Below the pieces are notes generated by a model. That model saw nothing but the letters and a program-made list of their open reading frames with translations. It did no database searches and was not told where the DNA came from. Positions 35,895-44,759 of a stretch of DNA of 51,399 nucleotides are shown in pieces (the stretch's first letter is position 1; each line of letters starts with the position of its first letter). Position numbers and translations under genes: made by a program. Source of the DNA: Ichthyobacteriaceae bacterium (GTDB taxonomy: Bacteria; Bacteroidota; Bacteroidia; Flavobacteriales; JADGDT01); NCBI GenBank assembly GCA_023145615.1, contig JAGLDK010000027.1, positions 1 to 51,399 of the forward strand, given 5' to 3'.

Positions 35895-37370
35895 TTATTC
35901 AAACCAACTTTTAACCATATCATTTTCGGTTTTAACATAATTCTTATACGAAAACTCATTATTATTAGCGTTAAATTCGTATTCCGAAACATAGCTTTTA
36001 TGATTATCAGCAACATCAATAATCGAATCACAAATAAATTCAACCTCAGCGTTAGTCATAACCGGGTGTATCGACATACGAATCCAACCTGGTTTTTGAG
36101 ACAAATCGCCATGGCTAATTTCGCAAGTAATATCGTTTGATTGTTCTTTTGAAACACTCAACAAATAATGTCCGTAAGTACCCGCACACGAGCAACCTCC
36201 ACGTACTTGTATTCCGAACTTATCATTTAAAATTTTCACCCCAAAATTATAGTGCATATCCTTTATATAAAAAGATATAACTCCCAAACGATCCTTATTA
36301 TTGTTTGCTAAAATAATAAGGTTGTTAACATTATCTAACTTTTCGAAAACAATATCCAACAACTCATGTTCTCGTTTTTGAATATTACCCGTACCCATTT
36401 TATTTTTCAAGTTTATAGATAAAGCAGTACGTATAACTTGTAAAAAACCTGGAGTTCCACCATCTTCTCTTTCCTCAATATCTTCAAGATACATATGCTC
36501 TCCCCAAGGATTAGTCCAGCTTACTGTACCTCCTCCTGGTGCATCGGGTATTGTATTTTTATATAAATTTTTATTGAATATTAAAACTCCTGAAGTTCCG
36601 GGACCACCCAAAAATTTGTGTGGCGAAAACATTACAGCATCTAAATAACCATTGTTATCGGGGTGCATATCAATATCAACATAAGGCGCCGAACATGCAT
36701 AATCGGCAAAACATAAACCACCATGCTTATGCATTATTTCTGCAATTTCATGTATAGGAGGCTGAATTCCTGTAACATTTGAACATGCAGTTACAGAAGC
36801 CATTTTTATTGTTTTATCCGAATATTTTTTAAGTAACTCTTCTAAATGATTTAAATCAACCAAACCCGAATCTGTTGCTTTAATTACCTCAACTTTAGCA
36901 ATAGTTTCGAGCCACGATGTGTGGTTTGAGTGATGCTCCATATGAGTAATAAATACCACTGGTTTTATATCTTCGGGCAGATTAGTGTATTTTTTTACGT
37001 TCTCTCCAACTTTTAATCCAAGTATACGCTGAAACTTATTTACAGCACCCGTCATACCATTTTCGGTAGTAATAAGTACATCGTTTACTCCACAATTAAC
37101 ATGCTTTTTTATAATATCACGAGCTTCATGATAAGCCAAAGTCATAGCCGTACCTGTAACACTTGTTTCGGTATGCGTATTACCCACAAAAGGACCGAAA
37201 ACATTTTTTATTTTATCTTCAACCTCAGTATACAGCCTTCCACTTGCAGTCCAATCGGCATAAATAATTTTTTTAGTTCCGTAAGGAGATTCAAAATACT
37301 GATTTTGCCCAACTACATTTTCTCTATATTCTTGAAAGTATTCTTCTAAATTTACTTCTTTGTTTTTCAT
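35895..37370 (-). CDS. Class V aminotransferase-fold PLP enzyme (cysteine desulfurase-like)
   Basis: A 491-aa fold-type I PLP enzyme. The PLP lysine is K252 in FSPHKFLGGPGTSG, with D223 in FADYA contacting the pyridine N and ITHMEHHSNHTSW as the substrate-side motif. Near the C-terminus RGGCSCAGTYGH (390-401) puts two Cys where SufS/CsdA have the persulfide Cys, so a desulfurase or lyase activity is possible. Epimerase-like members look similar and the exact reaction is undecided. No suf or isc genes adjoin. The open frame extends 34 codons upstream through a hydrophobic stretch, but that is intergenic-like, and MKNKEVNLEEYF at 37370 matches the family start. Confidence 0.8.
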   Translation of the reverse strand: MKNKEVNLEEYFQEYRENVVGQNQYFESPYGTKKIIYADWTASGRLYTEVEDKIKNVFGPFVGNTHTETSVTGTAMTLAYHEARDIIKKHVNCGVNDVLITTENGMTGAVNKFQRILGLKVGENVKKYTNLPEDIKPVVFITHMEHHSNHTSWLETIAKVEVIKATDSGLVDLNHLEELLKKYSDKTIKMASVTACSNVTGIQPPIHEIAEIMHKHGGLCFADYACSAPYVDIDMHPDNNGYLDAVMFSPHKFLGGPGTSGVLIFNKNLYKNTIPDAPGGGTVSWTNPWGEHMYLEDIEEREDGGTPGFLQVIRTALSINLKNKMGTGNIQKREHELLDIVFEKLDNVNNLIILANNNKDRLGVISFYIKDMHYNFGVKILNDKFGIQVRGGCSCAGTYGHYLLSVSKEQSNDITCEISHGDLSQKPGWIRMSIHPVMTNAEVEFICDSIIDVADNHKSYVSEYEFNANNNEFSYKNYVKTENDMVKSWFE

Positions 37371-37775
37371 AATAAATTTGTTACTCTTTAACCTAAAAAA
37401 AGTTTTAAACGCAAATAGTTTATTGTAAAATATTGCAAAAGCAAAGCTAATAATTACTACACAAATAATCAAAGCCCACTACAAACTAACAATACTAAAC
37501 CTGTACAATGTATTTTATAAAAATCAGGAATGTTTTAACTACAAAAACAATTAATATAAAATAAATCAATAGCACTTTAACACAAATATGTAATAGAATT
37601 AAATAAGCACAGATTATTTTTTTACTAAAAATACTGTAATACCAAATTTCATTAAACCATATTTCAGTACAAATGTTACTTTTGCATATTAATATGTAGA
37701 AGTAACTACATCAGTTTAAATTATATATTGATGTAATTAATTTCAGTTATTCAATTCAACAAAAAATAATTCATT
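37371..37775. other. Divergent intergenic region before kdsC
   Basis: About 405 bp of AT-rich sequence with no coding ORF. A -7 element TACTTTTG (37677-37684, plus strand) lies 91 nt before kdsC; a -33 box is not evident. No palindrome of note. Confidence 0.4.
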
Positions 37776-38315
37776 ATGAAAACAGATAAAAGTTACAAAG
37801 AGATATTACAGGATATTACAACATTTATTTTTGATGTTGATGGAGTGTTAACAGATGGCTCGGTAACACTTATGCCCGATGGTTCTCAGATTAGAAAAAT
37901 GAGTACTCGAGATGGTTATGCACTTCAACTTGCTGTAAAAAAAGGCTTTAATGTTATAATTATTTCGGGTGGAAAAGATGAGCGTGTAAAAACTCGTTTA
38001 AATGGACTTGGTATTAAAATGGTTTATTTAGGTGTAAGCGATAAAGTTGATAAGTACGAAAACTTACTTATTGAGAACCAAATCACGAAAGATCAGGTTG
38101 TTTATATGGGAGACGATATGCCCGATTACGATATTATGCAATTGGTTGGTTTGGCTACTTGCCCAAAAGATGCTTGTTCGGATATTAGAGAAATATCAGA
38201 TTATATTTCGCCTTTTAATGGTGGCGAAGGTTGTGCCAGAGATATTTTAGAGCAAACCATGAAAATTCAAAAAAAATGGCTTAGTGCTGATGGATCGGAA
38301 ATTAGATCGATATAA
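37776..38315 (+). CDS. kdsC: 3-deoxy-D-manno-octulosonate 8-phosphate phosphatase (KdsC)
   Basis: A 179-aa HAD phosphatase without a cap domain that removes phosphate from Kdo-8-P for LPS inner core synthesis. HAD motifs are D20 and D22 (FDVDGVLTDG), S64 (IISGG), K90 and D113-D114 (MGDDMPD). The short cap-less form and GGEGCARDI near the C-terminus are typical of KdsC. It is the first gene of a kdsC-ubiA-maf run (gap 39 nt, then an 11-nt overlap), a gene order seen in other Bacteroidota. Confidence 0.93.
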   Translation: MKTDKSYKEILQDITTFIFDVDGVLTDGSVTLMPDGSQIRKMSTRDGYALQLAVKKGFNVIIISGGKDERVKTRLNGLGIKMVYLGVSDKVDKYENLLIENQITKDQVVYMGDDMPDYDIMQLVGLATCPKDACSDIREISDYISPFNGGEGCARDILEQTMKIQKKWLSADGSEIRSI

Positions 38316-38354
38316 ATAATTGTAAAAAACATATACAACCAGCATAAAAACCAC

Positions 38355-39281
38355 ATGAAATATTTACAACTAATCAGATGGAAAAATCTGATAATTTTAG
38401 CATATATATTATACGTAATTAAGTATGCTTTTATTAATATACTTGATATTCCTAGCGCATTGAATAACTTTCAGTACGCCTTATTTACATTAAGTATTAT
38501 ACTTATTACAGCTTCAGGATACGTTATTAATGATATTGAAGATGTTGCAATTGACAAAATAAATAAACCCGAAAAATTAATTATTAGTAAATACATAAAT
38601 GATGATTTGGCGTTTAATGTCTACTTCGGAATTAATGCAATAGGTTTAGCACTTGGATTTTATATTTCGTACGCTATTAACAAGGTTAATTTTGCTTTTA
38701 TATTTGTGTTGGCATCAATTTTACTTTATCAGTATGCTATAAATTTAAAGAAGGTATTTATAGCTAATAATTTTATTATTGCTGTTTTATCGGGGCTATC
38801 TATTTTTATGGTTGCATTGTTCGATATTTTTCCGATGTTAGATTCTGATAACGTAATTTTAATTTCTCAAGCATTTAAAATAATTTTAATAGTTAGTGGT
38901 TTTGCTTTTATTACCACACTAATAAGAGAAATTATTAAAGATGCCGAAGATGTTGTTGGAGATAAAAAGTTTGGTGTAAAAACACTACCTATTATACTTG
39001 GAATTAGCACAACAAAAAATATTGTTTTTGCATTAACTCTTATTCCTATTTCGGCAATACTTTATTTTATATTCAATTTTATTATTGATCAAACAATTCC
39101 TTTAACTTACTTATTAATTTTTGTAGTACTGCCATTAATTTACTTTGAATACAAATTGGTTAAAGCCCAAAACAAAAAGGATTTTACTGAACTTAGTACT
39201 ATTATAAAAGCAGTTATGTTTACCGGAATATCAGTAATTTTAATTTTTACTTTAACATTAAAGCTAAATCATGCCATTTAA
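38355..39281 (+). CDS. UbiA-family prenyltransferase (GGGP geranylgeranyltransferase-like)
   Basis: A 308-aa membrane prenyltransferase with about eight helices. The first Asp motif is NDIEDVAIDKINKPEK and the second is REIIKDAEDVVGDKKFGVKT. The second motif is characteristic of the branch annotated as geranylgeranylglycerol-phosphate geranylgeranyltransferase, named for its archaeal lipid role. In Bacteroidota the substrate is not established. It overlaps maf by 11 nt, so translational coupling is likely. It is distinct from menA in this window, which has different Asp motifs. Confidence 0.85.
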   Translation: MKYLQLIRWKNLIILAYILYVIKYAFINILDIPSALNNFQYALFTLSIILITASGYVINDIEDVAIDKINKPEKLIISKYINDDLAFNVYFGINAIGLALGFYISYAINKVNFAFIFVLASILLYQYAINLKKVFIANNFIIAVLSGLSIFMVALFDIFPMLDSDNVILISQAFKIILIVSGFAFITTLIREIIKDAEDVVGDKKFGVKTLPIILGISTTKNIVFALTLIPISAILYFIFNFIIDQTIPLTYLLIFVVLPLIYFEYKLVKAQNKKDFTELSTIIKAVMFTGISVILIFTLTLKLNHAI

Positions 39282-39864
39282 AAACATACAAAACAAAAGT
39301 ATAACTCTTGCTTCGGCATCTCCACGCCGACAACAATTTTTATCGGAACTTGGTTTAAATTTCAATATAGAAATACGTGCTATTAACGAAACATATCCTG
39401 ATAATTTAAAACGAGAGGAGATTGCATTACATATTTCAGAACAAAAATCTATTGCTTTTAATAACAACTTTTTTAATGCTGATGAAAACCAAATTGTAAT
39501 AACATCCGATACTATTGTTTGGCTTGAAAACGAGGCTTTAGGAAAACCAAAAAATGAGGAAGAAGCATTTGTAATGCTGAAAAAATTATCGGGTAAAAGT
39601 CATGAAGTAATTACTGCTTTTACAGTTAAATCTGAAACTAATTCGATAAGCGATTTTGCAATTACTGAGGTTACTTTTAAACAACTAACCGACGATGAAA
39701 TTAACTATTACATAACTAATTTTAAACCTTTTGACAAGGCTGGCTCTTACGGAATTCAGGAATGGATTGGTTTAATTGGAATAACTAATATTAACGGATC
39801 GTATGCCAATGTTGTTGGTTTACCAACGGCTAATCTTTATAAAATTTTAAGCGATATAAAATAA
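39271..39864 (+). CDS. maf: Maf family nucleotide pyrophosphatase
   Basis: A 197-aa Maf/Ham1-fold house-cleaning pyrophosphatase. It has ITLASASPRRQQFL at the N-terminus, TSDTIVWLENEALGKP in the middle and FDKAGSYGIQEW later; the last motif points to the dTTP/UTP-type (YhdE) rather than the m7GTP-type enzymes. Translation starts at ATG 39271, inside the end of the ubiA-like gene. A 20-bp terminator follows. Confidence 0.92.
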   Translation: MPFKNIQNKSITLASASPRRQQFLSELGLNFNIEIRAINETYPDNLKREEIALHISEQKSIAFNNNFFNADENQIVITSDTIVWLENEALGKPKNEEEAFVMLKKLSGKSHEVITAFTVKSETNSISDFAITEVTFKQLTDDEINYYITNFKPFDKAGSYGIQEWIGLIGITNINGSYANVVGLPTANLYKILSDIK

Positions 39865-39875
39865 TCCTTGAATTA

Positions 39876-39921
39876 AAGTCATAAAAAAACACGGTGTATA
39901 TACCGTGTTTTTTTATGACTT
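39876..39921. terminator. Bidirectional terminator between maf and the LysM gene
   Basis: A perfect 20-bp stem (39876-39895 with 39902-39921, core AAAAAAACACGGT) and a 6-nt loop; both strands have T runs inside the stem. Confidence 0.92.
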
Positions 39922-39964
39922 ATTTTCAATAAAATATTTTGATTTTTATTTTTACAGAATCAAA

Positions 39965-42034
39965 TTAATTCGATTCAACCAACTTCCAATCTTTATACTT
40001 TATAATAAAAACTCCTTTATTGTAATATCCACCGTAAGGCTTTCGAGCATAGTTAAATTTACCCTGTATATGACGCATTGGGTTATTTAACAAACCAACT
40101 TCTAAATTACTTGCTCCACTAATAAGTAGCAAAGTATTATAGGTAACATCAAATCCTCGGTACGAATATTTGCTTGGGTAATACGAATTTTTCAACTTAA
40201 AATCATCGTCGAATTTTTGAGTTAATGGCTTTTGATAATCTAAAAAGTAATCTTCAGGATACGATAATGATAACGCATTTAAATAATCGCTTCCTATTTG
40301 ATTTAAAACTTTAGGATTACTCAACAGAAACACTTTTGGCTTTAGGTTTTCCGATTTTTCATCAGTAGCATTTACATCAACTGTTTGATACATTCCTGTA
40401 ACAACATCAGTTACCAAAACCTCGTTTGTTGATCCTATTACAGCAATATTAATTTTGTTTTTTTCAACCATTAAATTTATTTTTTCTTTCGACACTAAAT
40501 TATCAGGAGATAAATAAACCTTTACGCTGTTCGAATCTAGCTTCGAAACCAATCTGTCTTCGATAAAATCAACCTGAGAAGCATCTAAAATACCACCAAA
40601 AACCATTACGTTAATATTGTTTTTGTTTTCAGATAAAATCTTTTCTAACACACTATTTTTAGTAATAAATGTAGTAGGCATAGCTTGTACTAAATTAAAC
40701 CTAGTATCTAAATTATGCTTTTTCGATAATGGAGAAACCACCAATACATTATCGTATTTAAGTCTATCGGCAACGTACTCCACATTTTCGGCATATAACG
40801 GGCCAATTACTACATCCATATCTGTAAGATCATTTTCATCAAGAATACGCTGTACACTTTTTAAATCTTTTTCAGAATCAAACACTCGTAATCTTATTGA
40901 CAAACCCGATTTACGTAACGAATCCATTGCCATAAGTGCTCCGTTATAAAAATCGAAACCAATTGACGACATACCGTAAACTCTATTTTTTACATACTCA
41001 AAATTTTCTTCGGTACTTTTTTCCAAATCATCTACGTCATCTACAACATCTACTTCTTTAAATAACTTACTTTTATTTTTTTCAACATATAAAGGTAGAA
41101 TTAACGCAACATCAATAACCTGATTAATTTTAAGTTTATCAATAAACGAGATTTTTTGTCTATCGGTTAATAACTCGTCATCTAACCTATTAGTTAATGT
41201 TTCGGTTTTATACTTAATAGTATCGTGTATTAAATTAACAGTATTCTCAACTTTTAGTACCTGACCAATTTCAAGTCCACCTTTTAAAATAGGATTTTGT
41301 GCAGTAAGTTCGTCCTTAGTAACTCCGTATCTTTTACTTATACTATAAAGAGTTTCCTTAGGTTTTACATCATGATAAACAAAGTTTTTATTTAAATCGT
41401 CAACCTTAACTTCCTTACCCAACTGATTTTTTGGAATATAAATAGTGTCTCCAACATTAAAATGAAGAGCAACATCAGGATTACTACTTAATAATTCTGG
41501 CTCTGTAATACCATATCTGTGGCACAAGCTCCAAATAGTTTCTTTCTCATTAACTTTATGAACTATAAACTTTGATACATCAATAGTTGCCACCTCTTTT
41601 TCTACAACTTCATTAACCGATTTAACAGGCTCAACAGAAAGTACCATTCCTATTTTTAAACCATCAATTAAGGTTGGGTTATTTTCGTAAAATTGCTTAA
41701 TTTCAACATTATATTTTTTAGATAAAGAATATAATGTTTCCTTAGGCTGAACAGTATGATAAATTATACCGTTAATATTTTTATCAACTACTTTCGATTC
41801 TACAGTAATATCGTAAACATCCGATACAGGTATAACAATTTGCTTTCCTGTTTCTGGCGGATTTTTAATATCAGGATTTATCTTAACTAATTCGTAAGGA
41901 GTAATACTATATTTTTTGGCAATAGATCTAAGTGTTTCTCCACTCTTAACTCTGTGTATTTTTTGCTGTTGAGCAAATGATACGGTACTTTGAAATACAA
42001 GTAGTATCAGAAATATTATTTTAACAAGTTTCAT
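39965..42034 (-). CDS. Four-LysM periplasmic protein with substrate-binding-like domain
   Basis: A 689-aa exported protein with signal peptide (cleavage near SFAQ). Four LysM modules for peptidoglycan binding lie at about 26-69 (HRVKSGETLRSIAKKY), 91-135, 157-200 and 219-262 (HDVKPKETLYSISKRY). After a linker, about 307-680 forms a periplasmic-binding-protein-like alpha/beta domain (VALILPLY, VVIGPLYAENVEYVADRL, VMVFGGILDASQVDFIEDRL), similar in layout to LpoA/LppC-type activators. Its job may be cell-wall sensing or activation of synthases, but this is inference. It follows guaA in the same direction, a pairing common in Bacteroidota. Confidence 0.85.
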   Translation of the reverse strand: MKLVKIIFLILLVFQSTVSFAQQQKIHRVKSGETLRSIAKKYSITPYELVKINPDIKNPPETGKQIVIPVSDVYDITVESKVVDKNINGIIYHTVQPKETLYSLSKKYNVEIKQFYENNPTLIDGLKIGMVLSVEPVKSVNEVVEKEVATIDVSKFIVHKVNEKETIWSLCHRYGITEPELLSSNPDVALHFNVGDTIYIPKNQLGKEVKVDDLNKNFVYHDVKPKETLYSISKRYGVTKDELTAQNPILKGGLEIGQVLKVENTVNLIHDTIKYKTETLTNRLDDELLTDRQKISFIDKLKINQVIDVALILPLYVEKNKSKLFKEVDVVDDVDDLEKSTEENFEYVKNRVYGMSSIGFDFYNGALMAMDSLRKSGLSIRLRVFDSEKDLKSVQRILDENDLTDMDVVIGPLYAENVEYVADRLKYDNVLVVSPLSKKHNLDTRFNLVQAMPTTFITKNSVLEKILSENKNNINVMVFGGILDASQVDFIEDRLVSKLDSNSVKVYLSPDNLVSKEKINLMVEKNKINIAVIGSTNEVLVTDVVTGMYQTVDVNATDEKSENLKPKVFLLSNPKVLNQIGSDYLNALSLSYPEDYFLDYQKPLTQKFDDDFKLKNSYYPSKYSYRGFDVTYNTLLLISGASNLEVGLLNNPMRHIQGKFNYARKPYGGYYNKGVFIIKYKDWKLVESN

Positions 42035-42121
42035 AATAAAATGGTTGTTTTTTTAGTTAAAAGTGCACACTAATAATTGAGGAACTATTACCTACAAATA
42101 TATTGCCTTTTTTTAGGTTAC

Positions 42122-42193
42122 AAAAAAAAGACTTTACTAAAATTAACATACTTAATTTAATAATTAATGTATGTTAATTTTAGTAAAGTCTTT
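42122..42193 (-). terminator. Terminator after guaA, 25-bp perfect stem
   Basis: Arms 42127-42151 and 42169-42193 (core AAAGACTTTACTAAAATTAA) pair perfectly, the loop holds a further TTAATT/AATTAA pair, and eight A precede it (T run on the minus strand). Confidence 0.93.
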
Positions 42194-42232
42194 ATCAAAA
42201 ATATAAATTAATCTTTATAAATTAATTAGTTA

Positions 42233-43762
42233 CTATTCCCACTCAATAGTTGCTGGTGGCTTAGAGCTAATGTCGTAAACAACTCTGTTTACACCTTTTA
42301 CTTGATTTATTATTTTGTTTGAAATTTTAGCAAGAAACTCGTATGGTAAATGTACCCAATCGGCAGTCATACCATCAGTTGATTCTACCGCACGTAATGC
42401 AACAGCATTTTCGTAAGTACGCTCATCGCCCATTACTCCAACAGTGTTTACGGGTAAGAAAATAGCTCCAGCTTGCCAAACTTTATCGTAAAGTCCGTCT
42501 TCTTTAAGTCCGTTAATAAAAACAGCATCAACCTCTTGTAGTAATTTTACTCTTTCTACAGTAATTTCTCCAAGAATACGAATTGCCAAACCAGGACCAG
42601 GGAAAGGATGACGACCTAATAACTCGGCATCAATACCTAACGATTTTCCTACTCTACGTACCTCATCTTTAAACAAAGTTCTTAAAGGTTCAACAACTTT
42701 AAGCTTCATATAATCAGGAAGCCCTCCTACGTTGTGGTGAGATTTAATTGTTGCCGATGGTCCACCTGTTGCAGAAACCGACTCAATTACATCAGGATAA
42801 ATTGTACCCTGTGCCAACCAATCAACACCTTTTATTTTATGAGACTCATCATCAAAAACATCAATAAATGTTTTTCCAATAGCCTTTCTTTTCTTTTCTG
42901 GATCCGATTGTCCTGCTAAAGCATCGTAAAAACGCTGTTTTGCATTTACGCCAATAATATTAAGTCCCATGTGTTTATATTGATCTAAAACACTTTCGAA
43001 CTCATTTTTACGTAACAATCCGTTATCAACAAAAATACAAGTTAAATTATCGCCAATAGCTTTTTGTAATAACACAGCAGCCACTGTTGAATCTACCCCA
43101 CCAGAAAGACCAAGTATTACTTTGTCGTCTCCAATTTTTGCTTTCAAATCAGCTACCGTAGAATCTACAAAATGATCGGGAGTCCAATCTTGTACACAAC
43201 CTACTATGTTTACCAAATAGTTTTCAAGAAGTTGCTTACCATCTGTTGAGTGGTAAACTTCGGGGTGAAACTGAATAGCGTAAGTATCTTCGCCTTCAAT
43301 TTTATAAGCTGCCACATCAACATCTGATGTTGAAGCAATAACCTTAAAACTTTCGGGAAGAGTAGTAATTGTATCTCCGTGGCTCATCCAAACCTGAGAT
43401 CCAACTTCAATACCTTTCATTAATTCTGATGAATTATCAACTTTGGCAAGATTTGCTCTACCGTATTCACGGTGTTTCGATGGTTGAACATCTCCTCCAT
43501 CATTTTGAGCCAACCATTGCGCGCCGTAACAAACACCTAATAAAGGTGCTACTCCACGAATTTTTGACAAATCGGGTTGTGGTGCCTCAGCATCACGTAC
43601 CGAAAATGGACTTCCAGAAAGGATTGTAGCTTTATAGCTTTCTATATCTTCCGGTAAATTATTATATGGGTGTATTTCGCAGTAGATATTCAGCTCACGA
43701 ACCCTGCGAGCTATTAATTGTGTGTACTGCGATCCGAAATCGAGAATTAGAATTTTTTGCAT
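42233..43762 (-). CDS. guaA: GMP synthase (glutamine-hydrolysing)
   Basis: A 509-aa enzyme that aminates XMP to GMP using glutamine and ATP. The N-terminal class I amidotransferase has C78 ([10 protein letters not shown]), H166 and E168 (QFHPEVYHS). The ATP pyrophosphatase domain has [11 protein letters not shown] (218-228), and the C-terminal dimerisation domain ends TIEWE. The open frame runs 9 codons further upstream, but that stretch is the promoter, and [16 protein letters not shown] is the family start. The -7 element ends only 3 nt before the ATG, so the mRNA may be nearly leaderless. Confidence 0.96.
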   Translation of the reverse strand: MQKILILDFGSQYTQLIARRVRELNIYCEIHPYNNLPEDIESYKATILSGSPFSVRDAEAPQPDLSKIRGVAPLLGVCYGAQWLAQNDGGDVQPSKHREYGRANLAKVDNSSELMKGIEVGSQVWMSHGDTITTLPESFKVIASTSDVDVAAYKIEGEDTYAIQFHPEVYHSTDGKQLLENYLVNIVGCVQDWTPDHFVDSTVADLKAKIGDDKVILGLSGGVDSTVAAVLLQKAIGDNLTCIFVDNGLLRKNEFESVLDQYKHMGLNIIGVNAKQRFYDALAGQSDPEKKRKAIGKTFIDVFDDESHKIKGVDWLAQGTIYPDVIESVSATGGPSATIKSHHNVGGLPDYMKLKVVEPLRTLFKDEVRRVGKSLGIDAELLGRHPFPGPGLAIRILGEITVERVKLLQEVDAVFINGLKEDGLYDKVWQAGAIFLPVNTVGVMGDERTYENAVALRAVESTDGMTADWVHLPYEFLAKISNKIINQVKGVNRVVYDISSKPPATIEWE

Positions 43763-43765
43763 GTG

Positions 43766-43796
43766 CAAAAGTAAACATTTTCTGAGCAATTAGCAA
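43766..43796 (-). promoter_or_regulatory. Promoter of guaA abutting the start codon
   Basis: On the minus strand TTG (43794-43796), 20 nt, TACTTTTG (43766-43773). Transcription should begin at or within a few nt of the guaA ATG at 43762. Confidence 0.65.
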
Positions 43797-43984
43797 TTAG
43801 TAAAATCTGTATTTATTTATTGTTTCTGAGTACATAAAAACTCCGTAAAGCCCAATAAACAAGCAACATACAACAAAACACAACACTCCAACTATTTATA
43901 TTAAAAATAGCTAAACTAACAATCACGCAAACAATATAGCACTATAACCTTAATCAAACATTACAGTAATTCATCTATATTACA

Positions 43985-44015
43985 TTTGCACATTACAAAT
44001 AGATACATATATTTG
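43985..44015 (+). promoter_or_regulatory. Consensus promoter of the leader/hotdog transcription unit
   Basis: TTTG (43985-43988), exactly 19 nt, TATATTTG (44008-44015): a perfect Bacteroidota promoter. It drives the leader ORF at 44046 and, through the terminator at 44224-44260, the gene at 44293. Confidence 0.85.
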
Positions 44016-44045
44016 TAATCAACATTACAAACAAATAAACAAAAA

Positions 44046-44198
44046 ATGTTCAACTCGAAGCTTACATCAAACCTTATTATTTCTCGCATCAATACTGTTG
44101 TGGGTAATTGGTTTATGGCTTCAATTAATTGTAATTCGTATTATACTTTAAATATGAAGCATAAATCGAAAGTATCTGTTGAATATATTTTTAATTGA
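44046..44198 (+). CDS. Predicted 50-aa leader peptide of an attenuator
   Basis: An ATG-to-TGA ORF of 50 codons, 31 nt downstream of the -7 element, starting MFNSKLTSNLIISRINTVVG and continuing NWFMASINCNSYYTLN. It has a Trp (22), Cys (29), consecutive Tyr (32-33) and eight Asn, but no run that names one amino acid. Its codon use looks coding-like. The last codons (44165-44182) can pair with the left arm of the terminator that follows 26 nt after the stop. I therefore read it as a leader ORF for attenuation of the downstream gene; a free-standing small protein is the alternative. No match to a named peptide is claimed. Confidence 0.55.
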   Translation: MFNSKLTSNLIISRINTVVGNWFMASINCNSYYTLNMKHKSKVSVEYIFN

Positions 44199-44255
44199 AA
44201 ATAATTAAACTAAAATATACATCAAAGGTGCTTTCGATAAATCGGAAGCACCTTT
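44143..44255 (+). promoter_or_regulatory. Attenuator: competing antiterminator and terminator hairpins
   Basis: Four segments can form alternative helices. Segment 1 (44143-44149, ATACTTT) pairs with 44169-44175 inside segment 2. Segment 2 (44165-44182, ATCGAAAGTATCTGTTGA) pairs with segment 3 (44222-44238) over 17 bp, including two G-U pairs and one bulged G. Segment 3 instead pairs with segment 4 (44241-44255) to form the terminator. The 2:3 and 3:4 helices exclude each other, the layout of amino-acid biosynthesis attenuators. The pairings are checked base by base on the sequence; the regulation itself is inferred. Confidence 0.6.
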
Positions 44256-44260
44256 TTTTT
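44224..44260 (+). terminator. Intrinsic terminator within the leader of the hotdog gene
   Basis: A 14-bp stem AAAGGTGCTTTCGA (44224-44237) with TCGGAAGCACCTTT (44242-44255), one T-G pair, 4-nt loop, then eight T. It lies 26 nt after the leader ORF and 32 nt before the next gene. Confidence 0.92.
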
Positions 44261-44292
44261 GCATCAAAAATAAACCTACAAAAAATACAATT

Positions 44293-44655
44293 ATGATTAC
44301 GCCACAATCAACAAACTTTATAGTAAGCAAAAAGGATACTAACAAAACAGGAGGAATTTTTACACATATACTACTTGCCAAAATGGAAAATGCTGCTGAG
44401 TTTCCTCTAAAGCAATTTCAGAAAATTAATAATGTTACAACCGAAAGATCAACCGACGTGTATAAAGTTGATTTTATTAGTAACGCTACTTTTGGAGATG
44501 AGCTACTTGTAAACACAAAGTTTTCGACTTTAAATACAAGCACATCTATTGTTGAAATAATTGTAAACAAAAAAGAAAAATCGGGAAATGATGATATTAT
44601 ATGTAAAGCAATATTTTCTTACAAAACAAATAAAACACAAACAATCACTGCCTAA
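44293..44655 (+). CDS. Probable hotdog-fold (thioesterase-like) protein
   Basis: A 120-aa protein. GIFTHILLAKMENAAEFPLKQF looks like the long hotdog helix, and VYKVDFISNATFGDELLVNTKF, SIVEIIVNKK and IICKAIFSYKT look like the flanking beta strands; DFISNATFGDEL matches the acyl-CoA-thioesterase type of hotdog protein. No clear catalytic Asp/Glu can be assigned. It is short for a thioesterase (usually about 130-150 aa). It has no promoter of its own in the 32 nt before it, so it depends on read-through from the leader. The universal stress gene follows 104 nt later. Confidence 0.55.
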   Translation: MITPQSTNFIVSKKDTNKTGGIFTHILLAKMENAAEFPLKQFQKINNVTTERSTDVYKVDFISNATFGDELLVNTKFSTLNTSTSIVEIIVNKKEKSGNDDIICKAIFSYKTNKTQTITA

Positions 44656-44759
44656 ATAGCAAACTATCAGTTGATTACATTATATAATTCTTCACATTAA
44701 TCGGAATTATCACTACCTTTATATATTATATAGTTATAATCAGGTTAAAAAAGATTATT

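Noticed and set aside
43369-43629. 86-codon plus-strand ORF antisense to guaA
   Set aside because: Shadow of the conserved amidotransferase domain.
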